A stretch of DNA of 64,000 nt from the NCBI RefSeq assembly GCF_050624435.1, contig NC_134537.1, forward strand, positions 123,976,086 to 124,040,085. Reading direction: 5' to 3'. This DNA comes from Tenrec ecaudatus (lineage: Eukaryota; Chordata; Mammalia; Afrosoricida; Tenrecidae). The notes under the pieces were generated by a model. That model was not told the DNA's origin. It saw only the letters and a program-made list of their open reading frames with translations, and made no database searches. Shown one piece after another: positions 34,246 to 44,479 of this stretch (the first letter of the stretch is position 1; each line of letters opens with the position of its first letter). The position numbers and the translations under genes are program-made.

Positions 34246-34291
34246 GCCTTTGCCCTCATATTGCATCTGATCACTGTGTGTGTCTTCTGAT

Positions 34292-34430
34292 GACACTACA
34301 GGACAGGGTAGAACTGCCCCATCGGGTTGCCAAGTCCGTGAAGCTTTACGGAAGCAGCCGGCCTGTCTTTCTTCCTCAGAGTGGCTCATCGTTTGAACAC
34401 TGTGTCATCCGGCCCAAGTCAGATTGGCCT
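34292..34430 (-). repeat. AfroSINE fragment, minus orientation
   Basis: ACACTACAGGACAGGGTAGA, ACTGCCCCATCGGGTTGCCA and CCTCAGAGTGGCTCATCG are an inverted SINE body lacking its ends. Confidence 0.6.
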
Positions 34431-34767
34431 ACCCTCCAAGCCTAATAGCTTACCTTCACAGTTTCACTTTCTATACAGCCATGTTGACCTTCATGACTGG
34501 AGTGTCTGCCATATATCACTTTTGCTGGAGAAACACCGACTTATCCTTCTGTTCTCACTAAATACTTCAGTGCTGCTGGATGTTCTTTTGACTCCTATTT
34601 TTCCTAGGAGAGAAAGAAATGTCATCTCCCTTGCAGTTGCTTGTGTATGATCTCCCCTTCTAGATTGTAAATACGCTTCTGGGGCGTGGGGACTCGGCTA
34701 TCCTCAGTGATTTTCTCTATCTCCAGGACCTGGTGCCAGGAAATGTCTCCATGAATGCCCATGGTTT

Positions 34768-35075
34768 GTGTTTTTATTACAGTGTGGTTGAGTGCCATCG
34801 AGCGACCTTATGTACAACAGAACACAACACTGCCCAGTCCTGCTCCATCCTCACAGTGGTTCCTATGCGTGAGCCCTTTGTTGAAGCCACTGTGACACTC
34901 TGTCTCCTGGGGGACCTTCCTCTTTTCCATCTCCCTCTATTTTACCAAGCATGATGTATTTCTCCGGGGACTGGCCTCTCGGCATCATGTCCAAGTATGT
35001 CAGATGGAGTCTCGACATCCTTGCCTCCGAGGAGAGCACTCTGGCCTCCCTTCTTCCAGGATGAATGGGTTTACA
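34768..35075 (-). mobile_element. RTE/BovB-like LINE 3' fragment, minus orientation
   Basis: GTGGTTGAGTGCCATCGAGC, GTACAACAGAACACAACACT, CACTGCCCAGTCCTGCTCCA and CATCATGTCCAAGTATGTCA parallel the fragments at 26528 and 48725. Confidence 0.6.
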
Positions 35076-35204
35076 GTATTAGGCTTTCTGTCGATTTTAG
35101 TGTGATACAGGAAATCCTAATGAAAAGATTTGGGTTAGAAAGGAATAATGCAAGTGAACAATTTCAATATGCAAGGTAGTGGTGCAAGTCCTAAGCTAGG
35201 TAGT

Positions 35205-35403
35205 ACCCACTGCCTCCTGGTTGATGCCAACTCATAGTGAGCCCCTAGGGCAGTGTAGAGAGGTGTTCCTGTGAGTGTCTGAAACTAAATCATGACAAGA
35301 GTAGAAACCCTCTTCAGTCTCCCATGAAGCAGCTGGTGGTTACGAACTGCCAACCTTTCAGTTAGCAGCCCCCAACACATAAAAGACACCACCAGGGCTC
35401 TTG
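35205..35403 (-). repeat. AfroSINE, minus orientation, near full length
   Basis: CACTGCCTCCTGGTTGATGC, CTCATAGTGAGCCCCTAGGG, GAAGCAGCTGGTGGTTACGA, AACTGCCAACCTTTCAGTTA and ACACCACCAGGGCTCTTGG span the inverted element from tail to head. Confidence 0.8.
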
Positions 35404-35814
35404 GCCATTAAACCAGTCTTTTATCACAATGCACTCTTCCACTTTGAATGTGCTGGTGGTGAAATTGCAACTAAGCTTAGTTGCAATTTTATTTTGTTTT
35501 TCCCCAAAGACATATTTCCAGTGCAGTGAATTATTTAGTATGACTCTTCTAGTCATCATTATAAGTCCCACCCAAATGACTTTCAGGAGGAAATCAGCCG
35601 CTTGAATTAGAAACTGCATAATCATCACCTCATCTTCTTTATTTCTTAGAGTGAGTGCATTCTGTGCTATTTCAGTCTGCAGTCAGATCCTGCCATCTTA
35701 GTTACTGTTTGTCTCTTCTGAGTGAGAAGCTTTTGACGTTGTGGACTTGGGTCCCTTTCTTGAAATTATATTTAATATTTTTCATTTCTGTATGATCCCT
35801 ATACAACAACAAAT

Positions 35815-36000
35815 CTCAAAACCGCTGGCCCAGGAGTGGATTTCAATGCAGAGTTCCCCATTGGACACAGTAGAATTACCCCCTAGGGTTTCTGAGATTA
35901 AATCTTTCTAGGAGCCAACAGCCTCATCATTTTCCCTCAGAGCAGTGAGTGGATTTGAACAGCCAGTCTGGGAGTCAGCAGCCCAATTTTTAACCTGCCA
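35815..36000 (-). repeat. AfroSINE, minus orientation
   Basis: CCCATTGGACACAGTAGAAT, TACCCCCTAGGGTTTCTGAG, GAGCCAACAGCCTCATC and GTGAGTGGATTTGAACAGCC follow the inverted order. Confidence 0.65.
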
Positions 36001-36009
36001 CTTAGGTGT

Positions 36010-36214
36010 AGAGGAGGTGCCGATGGGTTAGTGGGACTGCTAATTACAAGGTCAGCAGTTTAAAACTACCACTTGCTCCACTGGACAAAGATGAGACTTT
36101 GTACTTCCTGAAAGAGTTACCGTCTCGGAAACCCACAGGGGCAGTTCTGCCCTGTCGCATAGGGTCTCTGAGTCAGAAGAGACTTGATGGCAGTGAGTTT
36201 GGTCTTTTGGTCCC
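36010..36214 (+). repeat. AfroSINE, full length
   Basis: GAGGAGGTGCCGATGGGTTA, AATTACAAGGTCAGCAGTTT, CTCCACTGGACAAAGATGAG, CGTCTCGGAAACCCACAGGG, GCAGTTCTGCCCTGTCGCAT and the tail GAGACTTGATGGCAGTGAGT. About 200 bp, a good reference copy. Confidence 0.85.
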
Positions 36215-36344
36215 TCTCCAGTAAGTTCATGGTTTGAATTCTAATTCTGCCACTGAAAAGTTTGGCAAGTTGTTTAACTTCTCTAACTCTTAGGCGATTG
36301 AATTATAAAATGGGAACAATAACATCTTATACCAGTCCCTTGAG

Positions 36345-36548
36345 AAGGACATCATGTTGGGTAAAGTAAAGGGGTAGTGAGAAAGAGGAGGGCCTCCAAT
36401 GAGATAGATGACAGTGGTTGCAACAATGGGCTCAAACCCAGGAACAATTGTGAGGATGGTGCGGGGCCAGGCAGTGTTTCATTCTGTTCTGCGTAAGGTC
36501 GCCATGGGTCAGAACTGACTCAGTGGGGTCTAACAGCAACATCTAATA
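36345..36548 (+). mobile_element. RTE/BovB-like LINE 3' end
   Basis: GAGGGCCTCCAATGAGATAG, GACAGTGGTTGCAACAATGG and the terminal GTCGCCATGGGTCAGAACTG with ACTCAGTGGGGTCTAACAGC. The last part resembles the AfroSINE 3' end, consistent with SINE and LINE sharing a tail recognised by the same reverse transcriptase (inference). Confidence 0.65.
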
Positions 36549-36709
36549 GAACACTGTCACCTACTGAAATCACATATGGAATTGATCCTTTTCTCTGTTT
36601 GGTTAAGTGTTTTTAATGAACTTTTCAAAGTATTAAAATTCATGGGGATAATTAAGAAATCCACAGTATAGGTTCTTCTGTGTTCATTCTGAGATTTAAA
36701 ACCCTGAAG

Positions 36710-36842
36710 GAGCCCTAGTGGCATCCTGGGTTAAGCACGGGGGTGTGCTACCCATATTCAAACCCACAGTGACACTTTGCCTCTGTGCTGCAGAATCACT
36801 GTGAGTTCCAATCTACTTGATGACAGGTGTGTTTTTACTTTT
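36710..36842 (+). repeat. AfroSINE, internally deleted
   Basis: AGGAGCCCTAGTGGCATCCT, CCCATATTCAAACCCACAGT and GTGAGTTCCAATCTACTTGA are head and tail with the middle shortened. Confidence 0.65.
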
Positions 36843-37200
36843 AGGGCAGATACCAGGTTTGATCTCATACCTCAAGTTTTCCATATAGGACAGATGCCAA
36901 GGCAGCCACGGTGATAGAAACTGCTGGAGCTGGTGTACTAATATAATGCGTCCTTTTGAAATCACTACCATAAACAAAGTATTAAACAATAGTTTAGTAG
37001 CAGATGGATTCCCTGCCCCCTTAAACAATGATTTGTAGATCGGTATAGACATTTCCGCATTAGAAACTAATTTTTAATTGCCTTAATTCCCTAGATAATT
37101 GATTCTGCTTTATTTTGTATTCAATGTCTAGTAGTCTACAATGTAAGCAGAACATTAAAACTTGAAACCTCTTTGGGAAAACCCAGTGTGAGATGTCCAC

Positions 37201-37726
37201 AATGATGAAGAGCTGCTTCCTAAATGCTCCCCCCTCCACCCCCCACTATCATGATCCCATTCTTACCTTACAAATCCGGCTGGACCAGAGCATGTACACT
37301 GGTACAGATAGGAACTGTAAACATAGGGAATCCAGGACAGATGGTCCCCTCAGGATTAGTGTTAAGAGAGGCCATACCAGGAGGGTGGAGGGAAGTAGAG
37401 TAGAAAGGGGGAACTGATTACAAGGATCTACATATAACCTCCTCCCTGGGGGATGGACAACAGAAAAGTGGGTGAAGGGAGATGTCGGACAGTGTAACAT
37501 AAGACAAAATAATAATTTATAAATTATCAAGGCTTCATGAGGGAGGGGGAGGAAGGGGGAAAGTGAGGAGTTAATATTAAGGGCTCACGTAGAAAGCAAA
37601 CGTTTTGAGAATGATGATGGCAACAAAGGTACAAAGGTGCTTGACACAATGGATGGATGGATTGTGATAAGAATTGTACGAGCCCCCAATAAAATGATTT
37701 TTTTAAAAAAAATGATGAAGAGCTGC
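37201..37726 (+). mobile_element. 5'-truncated L1-type LINE with 16-bp target-site duplication
   Basis: The insert 37217-37710 is a 494-bp L1 3' end (CACTATCATGATCCCATTCT and on to GTACGAGCCCCCAATAAAAT with an A-rich tail). AATGATGAAGAGCTGC is repeated exactly at 37201-37216 and 37711-37726, a complete target-site duplication. This is the clearest target-primed insertion in the window. It lies sense in CASP3 intron 1. Confidence 0.9.
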
Positions 37727-37729
37727 CTG

Positions 37730-39755
37730 TTGGGGTTTCAGGGTAACACGTTGGGGGAGCAGGGCAGTCAGACAGGAACTGGAGAAGTGATACGACCTCA
37801 GTCTAGGTGGCCATCTGCGGTCACTTGGTCTACTTGTTTCATCAGCATCCTGAAATGCTACCAAGCTACACTTTATCGTCTCAGGAAGTGCTTCAAGTAA
37901 TTATGGGATCAGGATATATTCTTAAGCATTCTCCGCCCCCCTCCCCTACACACATCTTTGTTTATTTTCTCTCTTAGTGATCTGTCAAATTAAGACTGTT
38001 CTGAAATCTTAAGTAGTAACTGTTTCCCTCAGGAGGTAACTTTGTAATCCTTTTAAGATGAGATCACCATCCCAGAAGAGTTTGTATAGTTCAGCTAGGC
38101 GTTAGCTAATATAGGTGAGGTCATGCTTGCTGTAGCACTTCAGGGACTGCAAAAACCAAAGGTCTCCTCCCAGGACTGTGAACTTGGTGCCTTCCTGGAG
38201 GAGGGAGGGGCGGGGCGTGTGGATGGTGACAACCAGTGAGGAGCAAGTATGCACGTGCATGTGTCTGATGTGATGAGGAGTCAAAGTAGGATACTAAGGT
38301 CAACTGAGACTGTTAATTATGTATCATTCAGATACTACCATGAAGGAAATTATGTCCATTTCTCTATTCTAGAAGAATTCATGTATTTTTATCTTTCAGC
38401 CAGTAACTTTACTAAAACAAGGATGAATCTCATGCTTCATCCCAGATATGACTATATTTTAAATACTTAAATTAAGATTGATTTGAGCTTCTTTTTTTTT
38501 TCTTTCACTTTGAAGAACTGATTGGTTTGTTGCATGAAAAATATCATCATATTTCAATGAAATTTATTGATCTGAGCCAATAAGGAAATGATTTTGGAAA
38601 GCTGATTCCAAGTTAAAGCCTCTATTACCAGTTGCAAGGAGAGAATTATTTTATTGCTGTCAAGAGTTAAAAGGTGGTTGAAGTCTGAATTTCATTCAAA
38701 GAGTTTCTGTACTGTTTGCATCAGAAGTACCTGCTGAGAACTCTAGGGTTGGATTGGTGGTGCTGGGGAGCTTTGGGGTCCCTGAACATGTAAAGGACCA
38801 ATTATGGAGCAGACCAGGGGGCCAGGAAGCACACTGGCAAGAGGGCCAGGTTGCCTTTCAATAACTACTCAGCCCCTTTCATTTCCCACTGTTTTGATGC
38901 AGATATTCTATAGTCTGGAAATGCTGGTGATGTTTTTTCATGGACTGCAATATAATATCGATATACCATGTATTCGGTATTTGTCTGTTTCCAGACTCAT
39001 TAGTCAGCCTGTAACTGTTCTCTAGTTGATGAGTTAAGAACAACGTTATCTTAATCTCCCACCAGTAGGTTTGACTTGTGAGCTGCCCACTGAGAATTAG
39101 TGTGTGTAAAGTTCCTTGTGCCTCACCCAGACTTGGTGAATGTCTGAAAGAGAAAGGTGGCTAGCCGGGGCAGGTACAGGATCACTTTCATTAAAGGGGA
39201 TACCTGCAGCTTTGTCACTCCTGATCCTTCTGAGACAGGTTAAGAGCCGGATTGGCAACCTCAATCCTGGTAGATGTAGATTGCCATTCTACCCCACTCA
39301 CAACCGGGCTCCCTTTGTTGGCATTGTTATAAGCTGATTGTTGTTAGAATTTTTTTAGTCTTAAAAGCATTGTAAACTGTATTAGCTTATTAAGGCTACC
39401 GTAATAAAGTAACTACATTTTGGTGGGGGTGTTTAAACAACCAAAATGTATAGTCTCAGTTCGCCGTGCATTTCAAGGAACCCAGGAAAGACCTTTCTTG
39501 CCTCTGTTTCTCTGGGAGCTCCCAGCTATTTGTTTTTCCAGCTGCATCTTCAGAACGCCCTTTCCCTGTATCTCCTGCTCGCTTGTGGAACACCCCTCAG
39601 CTTGGAGTAAGACCCACACTGTTCCGTCAGCATAACTGAAACCGTGTACAGGGACCCTCGTTCCAAACAGGGTCATGTTCACAGGGACCTGGGCTTAGCG
39701 CTGGAACATCGTTTCAATCCATAGCTCAACTACCGAGGAGGCCCAGACATGGGGT
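37730..39755. other. CASP3 intron 1, unclassified part
   Basis: About 2 kb without a repeat family I can name. A T11 run lies near 38491. No exon candidate was found. Confidence 0.4.
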
Positions 39756-39762
39756 TTACTCT

Positions 39763-39973
39763 TCAAAATCACTGCCATTGAGTCAATTCTGACCCATTCA
39801 TAAGTGACCCAGGAGGACAGGGTAAAACTGCCCCTGTGGGTTTCTGAGACTGTCACTCTTTACTAGAGTGTGGAAGCCTCATCTTTCTCCCCTGGAGCAG
39901 CTGATGGTTTCTAACCGCTGAGCTTTTAGTTTGCAACCGAACACGTAACCCACTGCACCAACAGGACCCCTGG
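39763..39973 (-). repeat. AfroSINE, minus orientation, full length
   Basis: AAAATCACTGCCATTGAGTC, CATTCATAAGTGACCCAGGA, GGACAGGGTAAAACTGCCCC, GGTTTCTAACCGCTGAGCTT and CACTGCACCAACAGGACCCC give the complete inverted order. Confidence 0.85.
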
Positions 39974-40111
39974 AGTTGACTGGACAGGCAGTTTCTACTC
40001 AGTTGTCTGAAATGTGCATTAAGAGATAGAGGGGGAACATAGACATAGAACTAAAGGAAATTAGGAGAATGGTGCCTGAACAATGTATCAATCAAGAGAT
40101 CGCATCACAAA

Positions 40112-40286
40112 AATGCCTTGACCCTTTAATATAGTTCCTCATGTTGTGGTGACATCCCCCCCTACCATAAAACTATTTTCGTTGCTGCTTTATAACTAAT
40201 CTTGCTACTGTTATGAATCGGGCAACCCCTGTGAAAGGGTCGTTCTATCCATAAAGGGGTCTCGACCCACAGGTTGAGAACCGCTG
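40112..40286. mobile_element. SPIN-like hAT MITE, copy 2 (one end lost)
   Basis: Contains ACCCTTTAATATAGTTCCTC, GTTATGAATCGGGCAACCCC, TGTGAAAGGGTCGTTC and ends GGTTGAGAACCGCTG. The left terminal repeat (CAGTGGTTCTCAACC) is missing, so no target duplication can be tested. Confidence 0.78.
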
Positions 40287-40600
40287 TGCTCGCCAGAAGA
40301 GCAGATAGATGCAGACTCCCCAGACTAGGGCAGGCAGGATGAATTGCGACCATGGACTCTAGTAGCCCACTTGAATTCTTTCAGAGGCCCCCTCAGACAA
40401 GTCCTTTAGGGGTAGGCTACCCTTCCTGGTCAGGCTAGTGATGTCGCAGTAATTAGTCCACTCTGTGTACACTGCCTGAGAGCAAGATATTTATATTGCA
40501 GAGTAAGTGGTCAGAATTTAGTGGAGGTTGAATTACTTGGAGACTCACAAATAGATTTAGGAATTCCACTATAAACCATCGACTTCTGCAAGCTTCCGAA

Positions 40601-40785
40601 AAACTCACCACTGTCAAGTAAATTCCAACTCATAATGGCCCTGTAGGACAGGCCACAACTGCCCCTGTGGGTTTCCGAGGCTGTAAATCTTTATGGGAGT
40701 AGAAAGTTCTGTCTTTGTTCCGTGGAGCAGCTGGTGGTCTTGAACTACTGATCTTGTGGTCAGCACCCAACTCATAAGATGTAAG
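40601..40785 (-). repeat. AfroSINE, minus orientation
   Basis: AAACTCACCACTGTCAAGTA, CCTGTAGGACAGGCCACAAC, GGCTGTAAATCTTTATGGGA and TGGAGCAGCTGGTGGTCTTG. It ends about 135 bp before CASP3 exon 2. Confidence 0.8.
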
Positions 40786-40919
40786 CACCCAACCAGATGT
40801 AAGCTCTGGTACAAAATGTCCATATAAATTGTTCGTGTGGAGAAGTAAGCATTGGGATAGCGAACATCATGGAGTGGCTTTATGATGGCTGATACTGACT
40901 AACTTTATTTTCATTCTAG

Positions 40920-40980
40920 TTAATAACATGGAGACCAGTGAAAACTCTGTGGATTCGAAATCTGTCAAGAGTTTGGAAGC
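40920..40980 (+). CDS. CASP3: CASP3 first coding exon (exon 2)
   Basis: Caspase-3 is the cytosolic executioner cysteine protease of apoptosis, made as a dimeric zymogen and cut into large and small subunits by initiator caspases. Acceptor TTTTCATTCTAG precedes TTAATAAC ATGG; coding starts at 40928 and runs 53 nt to the donor GAAGC/GTGAGT. It encodes METSENSVDSKSVKSLE-A, matching human residues 1-18 with the prodomain. Asp9 in SVD-S, a known prodomain processing site, is retained. An L1 tail with a sense AATAAA begins about 22 bp after this donor. Adding all exons gives 277 residues, the human length, with intact phases throughout. Confidence 0.97.
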
Positions 40981-41002
40981 GTGAGTATCCAAGTAGAATC
41001 TA

Positions 41003-41052
41003 TAGATTGTGATGAGTTGTACGAGCCCCAATAAAGTGATTTTTTTTTAATG
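41003..41052 (+). mobile_element. Very short L1 3' tail with sense AATAAA beside exon 2
   Basis: GATTGTGATGAGTTGTACGA and GCCCCAATAAAGTGATT with a T/A tail match the end of the L1 copies at 16772 and 37217. AATAAA lies at 41030-41035, about 50 bp into the intron and in sense with CASP3, followed by a GTGATTTTTTTTT stretch. Confidence 0.75.
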
Positions 41053-41076
41053 TGTATATATTTAGACAAGGGAACG

Positions 41077-41139
41077 TTGAAAAGTTCTTGGGAAAATTGA
41101 ATTAAAAGATAGTGAAGTTTTCCCACAAACCTTCAAAAG
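41077..41139. repeat. Short palindromic MITE-like repeat, copy 2
   Basis: TTGAAAAGTTCTTGGGAAAA and GTTTTCCCACAAACCTTCAA flank ATTAAAAGATAG, paralleling 1597. Confidence 0.55.
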
Positions 41140-41621
41140 CCTCCTTAGATGGCGACGTTTGAGAAGTGGGGAAGGCTGGGGTATTACATTTGGTCTTTAT
41201 GGATCAAGGTGGGTTCCCCCAGCAGCTGTGTGGCCTTACACGGTGAATTTGACCTCTTGGAATCTCATCTTTAACATTTTCATGGAACTGTGAAGTGGAT
41301 AAAAGAGGCGTGTAGAAAGCCACCAGGCAGAGCACTATTGAGAAAGCCAGCCAGTGAAACTGGGGCGCAGGGCCCCTAAACATGAGGCCTCCGTGCGCCA
41401 GAATTGACTTGGTGCAGTCGGTTTGGTGTTGGGTTTTGTCTGACCTGTGGTTTCCTAATTTGTGTCCAGGTCAAAGGTCAGGCTTAGGCTCCCTTTTTGC
41501 CCGGTTAATGAAAGCACAGCCGTGCCCCTGTGACAGCATTTAGTCAGGGCTCCTTTCAGCAGCAGAGTTGAGTGACTGCCCCAGATCCAAAAGACTATCC
41601 ATCCTCGAAGCCAAAGTTTCC

Positions 41622-41800
41622 AGAGTCCTGGTGGCACTGTGAGTCAAAACCACCAGCTGCTCCAAGGGAGAAAGACAGGGCTTTCTGTTCCTCATTAAGA
41701 GTTAGCAGCATCTTGGAACCTACACAGCAGTTGAACGCTGTCCTATGAGGTCGCTGTGAGTCAAAATCAACTCGATGGCAGTGACCTGGGTTTGGGTTCA
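41622..41800 (+). repeat. AfroSINE
   Basis: AGAGTCCTGGTGGCACTGTG, AACCACCAGCTGCTCCAAGG, GACAGGGCTTTCTGTTCC and GAGGTCGCTGTGAGTCAAAA, ending CAACTCGATGGCAGTGACC. A further decayed piece lies at about 41340-41440. Confidence 0.78.
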
Positions 41801-41829
41801 AGATTTTCTTCCAACCTGGAAAGATAAAA

Positions 41830-41942
41830 TACTGTATATACTCGTGTGTAAGCTGAGGTTTTCAGCACATACGCCGTTTTTGTGGTTAAATTAGGTGCCT
41901 TGGCTGATAGGCGGGTCAGCTTATACTCGAGTGTATACAGTA
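41830..41942. mobile_element. Palindromic MITE (ACTCGAGTATAAGCC family), copy 2
   Basis: TACTGTATATACTCGTGTGT at the left and ACTCGAGTGTATACAGTA at the right form terminal inverted repeats bordered by TA. The inside shares TTAGGTGCCTTGGCTGATAG with copy 3. Confidence 0.68.
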
Positions 41943-42294
41943 CTTCACCAAAGCTACAATAATTTCTTTAAGTTTAATCTATTCGACCGGGAGTGTGTTA
42001 GCATTTAGAAGAAAATAGAAACATACAGATCAAAAGTGTGAGCTTGGAAGTCCAAGAGGTGCTTTCAACCCCAGCTCGTGTCCTTCATGGCTGCACCAGC
42101 CCCAGGACATTACTTAACCGTGTCTTTCCTCTTCTGCAAAACCTATGATTGTGAAATTTCAGTGAGGCAAGCCTTCAGCCTGTCCTCATAACGTTCAAGA
42201 CCCAGCAGGTGTTCTTTTGAGTTAAAATTTTTACGAATATATAGCAGCATAGATCCTTTCTAACTCTGTCAACTATTGTTTGATTTCTAAACAG

Positions 42295-42419
42295 GAAGAT
42301 CTTCCATGGAAGCAAATCAGGAGACCCCAGTGTCCCCTTGGACAGTAGTTACAAAATGGATTATCCCGAGATGGGCTTATGTATAATAATTAACAACAAA
42401 AACTTCCATTCAAGCACAA
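42295..42419 (+). CDS. CASP3: CASP3 coding exon 3 (prodomain end and start of large subunit)
   Basis: Acceptor TTTCTAAACAG/GAAG and donor CACAA/GTATGT bound 125 nt. It encodes [20 protein letters not shown] then [20 protein letters not shown] and ST, aligned with human residues 18-59. The p17 core [20 protein letters not shown] is conserved perfectly. The human prodomain cleavage site ESMD28-S29 is here KSGD28-P29: Asp28 remains, but P1' is proline and P4 is lysine, so cleavage there is unlikely. Asp34 in VPLD-S remains as a possible alternative. Confidence 0.97.
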
Positions 42420-42571
42420 GTATGTATCTTACATGGTCTTCAAACCTTTTTGCATATGTGTTCCATTTGACATGTTAAAAACCAGTATTAAAATGTTATT
42501 AGTCAGAAGAACATAACGGAGGGTAAACATGAAGTAGACACGGGACAGTATACCACAGGTCATATGTGGGG

Positions 42572-42639
42572 TTTTTAAAAAGTTCCTGGAAACATCCCTT
42601 TACCTTTAATTCCACTTTTCCATGAACTTTTTGAAGCTT
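42572..42639. repeat. Short palindromic MITE-like repeat, copy 3
   Basis: TTTTTAAAAAGTTCCTGGAA and CTTTTCCATGAACTTTTTGA are complementary arms around a core with CTTTAATTCC. Confidence 0.55.
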
Positions 42640-43204
42640 CTCCTATAACACAAGTTCATAACTTTTGTACCTAGCTTCAAAATCCCTGTCTTCCAGAGAC
42701 GATCCTCTTATCGTTATGCTACCTTCCTGTCTGCACACCCTGACTTTTCTGTTAACTTGATTCTTTTTCCTCTCAGCTTTCCAAGAACTAGCAAACCCTT
42801 CTGATAAACAGCAGTGGAGGTGGACACACCTGACCTCTGGCTTCCCCATTGACACGAGGCAGGGGTCAGACATGCCTTTCCCTTCCACCCTTCGCTGCCC
42901 TGTTCTCATACCAGCCATTGCTCCCACAGCATTCTTCTTTTCCAGGCTCGATAATTCATTACAATGGCCGCACAGTACACACGGACAAAACTCACACTTA
43001 CAGGGGGCTATTCAGAAAGTTAACAGATTACCACAAGTCAGGATCAGCATACAGTAAGGACACAGTCATTGTTTGCAGCAACCAAGTCTTAGTCGCAGCC
43101 AAGTCTCTCTCCGGTCCTCAGTCTCTCAGTCCCTTGGCCTCTGCCTCCATGGGCCGGAAAGCCAGCCCTTCAGCCTCTCTGTCCCACATCCCCATAGTCT
43201 GGCC

Positions 43205-44470
43205 CAGATGGTATTCTCTACACCAGAAAGATGTTTACTTGTGTTTTATTGACAACCCCAAGGCATTTGACTGTGTGAATCGTTTAAAAAACAACTATGG
43301 ATAACTTTGAAAAGAATCCCAGAACATTGCGTTTTGTGCATGTGGGACTTACACATGTATCAGGAGGCAGTTGTGAGAACAGAACAAGGGAATACTATAT
43401 AGCTTAAAATCAGGAAAGATATGTGTATGTCAGGGTTGGCTCCTCTCATTGTACTTATTGAATCTATGCTGAGCCAATCATCAGGGAAGCCGTATTATAA
43501 GAAGAATATGGTATCGGGATGGACATGCAGATGGAACAACCTTTTTTGCCAGAAATGAGAATTTGAAGCATTGGCTGATGAAGATCCAGGATTGCAACCT
43601 TCGGTGTGCATTACAACTCAATGTCAACCAAAAACCTCACAACTGTACCAATAGGTAATAGGATGAATCGAGAAAAGATTGAAGTTGTCAAGGATTTCAT
43701 CTTGCTTACATCCATAATCAATACCCAGGGAAACAGCAGTCAAGAGATCATAGTACTCATTGCGCTTCTTAAATCTGCTGCACAAGACCTCTTTAAAGCG
43801 TTGAAAAGCAAGTGTGTTACTTTGAGGACTGAGGTTCGCCAGTCACAACAACATTTTCCATCACCCTAGATCATTGGGTCTCAACCTTCTTATTGCTGTG
43901 ACCCTTTCATACAGTTCCTCATGTTGTGGTGACCCCCGCCCCCAACCATACAGTCATTTTCGTTGCTACTTTATAACTGTAATTTTGCCACTGTTATGAA
44001 TCAGGCAACCCCTGTGAAAGGGTCATTCGACTCCCAAAGGGGTCGCAACCCATAGGTTGAGACCCACAGCCCTAGATGCATGTGAAAGTTGGGTATTAAA
44101 TAAGGAAGGCCTAAAAATAATTGGTGCATTTGAATTATTGGGTTGGCCAAGAGTATTGAAAGTACCATGGACTGCCAAAAGGACAAACAAATCTGTCTTG
44201 GAAGAAGTACATCCAGAATGTTCCTTACAAGCAAGGAGGAGAACTTCATCTCATGTACTTTGGACATGCTGACAGAAGAGACAAGTCCCTGGAGCAGGAA
44301 ATCACTGGATAAAGTAGAGGGACAGCAAAAAGGAAGGCCTTCAATGAGATGGAGTGACACAGTGCTTGTAACAATGGACTCTACCCTACGGACAATGGGA
44401 GGGGACAGGACCGGGCACACGGTCGCTGAGTAGGAGACGACTATATGGAGGCCAGTACCAACAAGACTCC
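43205..44470 (+). pseudogene. RTE/BovB-like reverse-transcriptase relic split by a SPIN insertion
   Basis: Plus-oriented LINE ORF2 3' half in CASP3 intron 3. It carries reverse-transcriptase motif A as CFIDNPKAFDCVN near 43235, followed by the downstream thumb and C-terminal region, DACESWVLNKEGLK near 44075, and the usual RTE ending (GGAAGGCCTTCAATGAGATG, then GGTCGCTGAGTAGGAGACGA). Stops and frameshifts make it inactive. The SPIN copy at 43872-44069 interrupts it, and removal of that copy plus one octamer restores collinearity with related LINE copies. Confidence 0.78.
43872..44069. mobile_element. SPIN-like hAT MITE, copy 3, with perfect 8-bp duplication
   Basis: The element runs from CATTGGGTCTCAACCTTCTT to GGTTGAGACCCACAG and is flanked on both sides by CCCTAGAT (43864-43871 and 44070-44077), an exact octamer with the CTAG-type core favoured by hAT elements. 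The inside has CAGTTCCTCATGTTGTGGTG and ACCCCTGTGAAAGGGTCATT. It is nested in the RTE relic. Confidence 0.9.
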
Positions 44471-44479
44471 CAAGGACAC

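Noticed and set aside
42849..43304. 151-aa frame ending with a reverse-transcriptase-like motif
   Set aside because: Only the end (FIDNPKAFD) belongs to the RTE relic. The first part is unrelated intron sequence read in an accidental frame.
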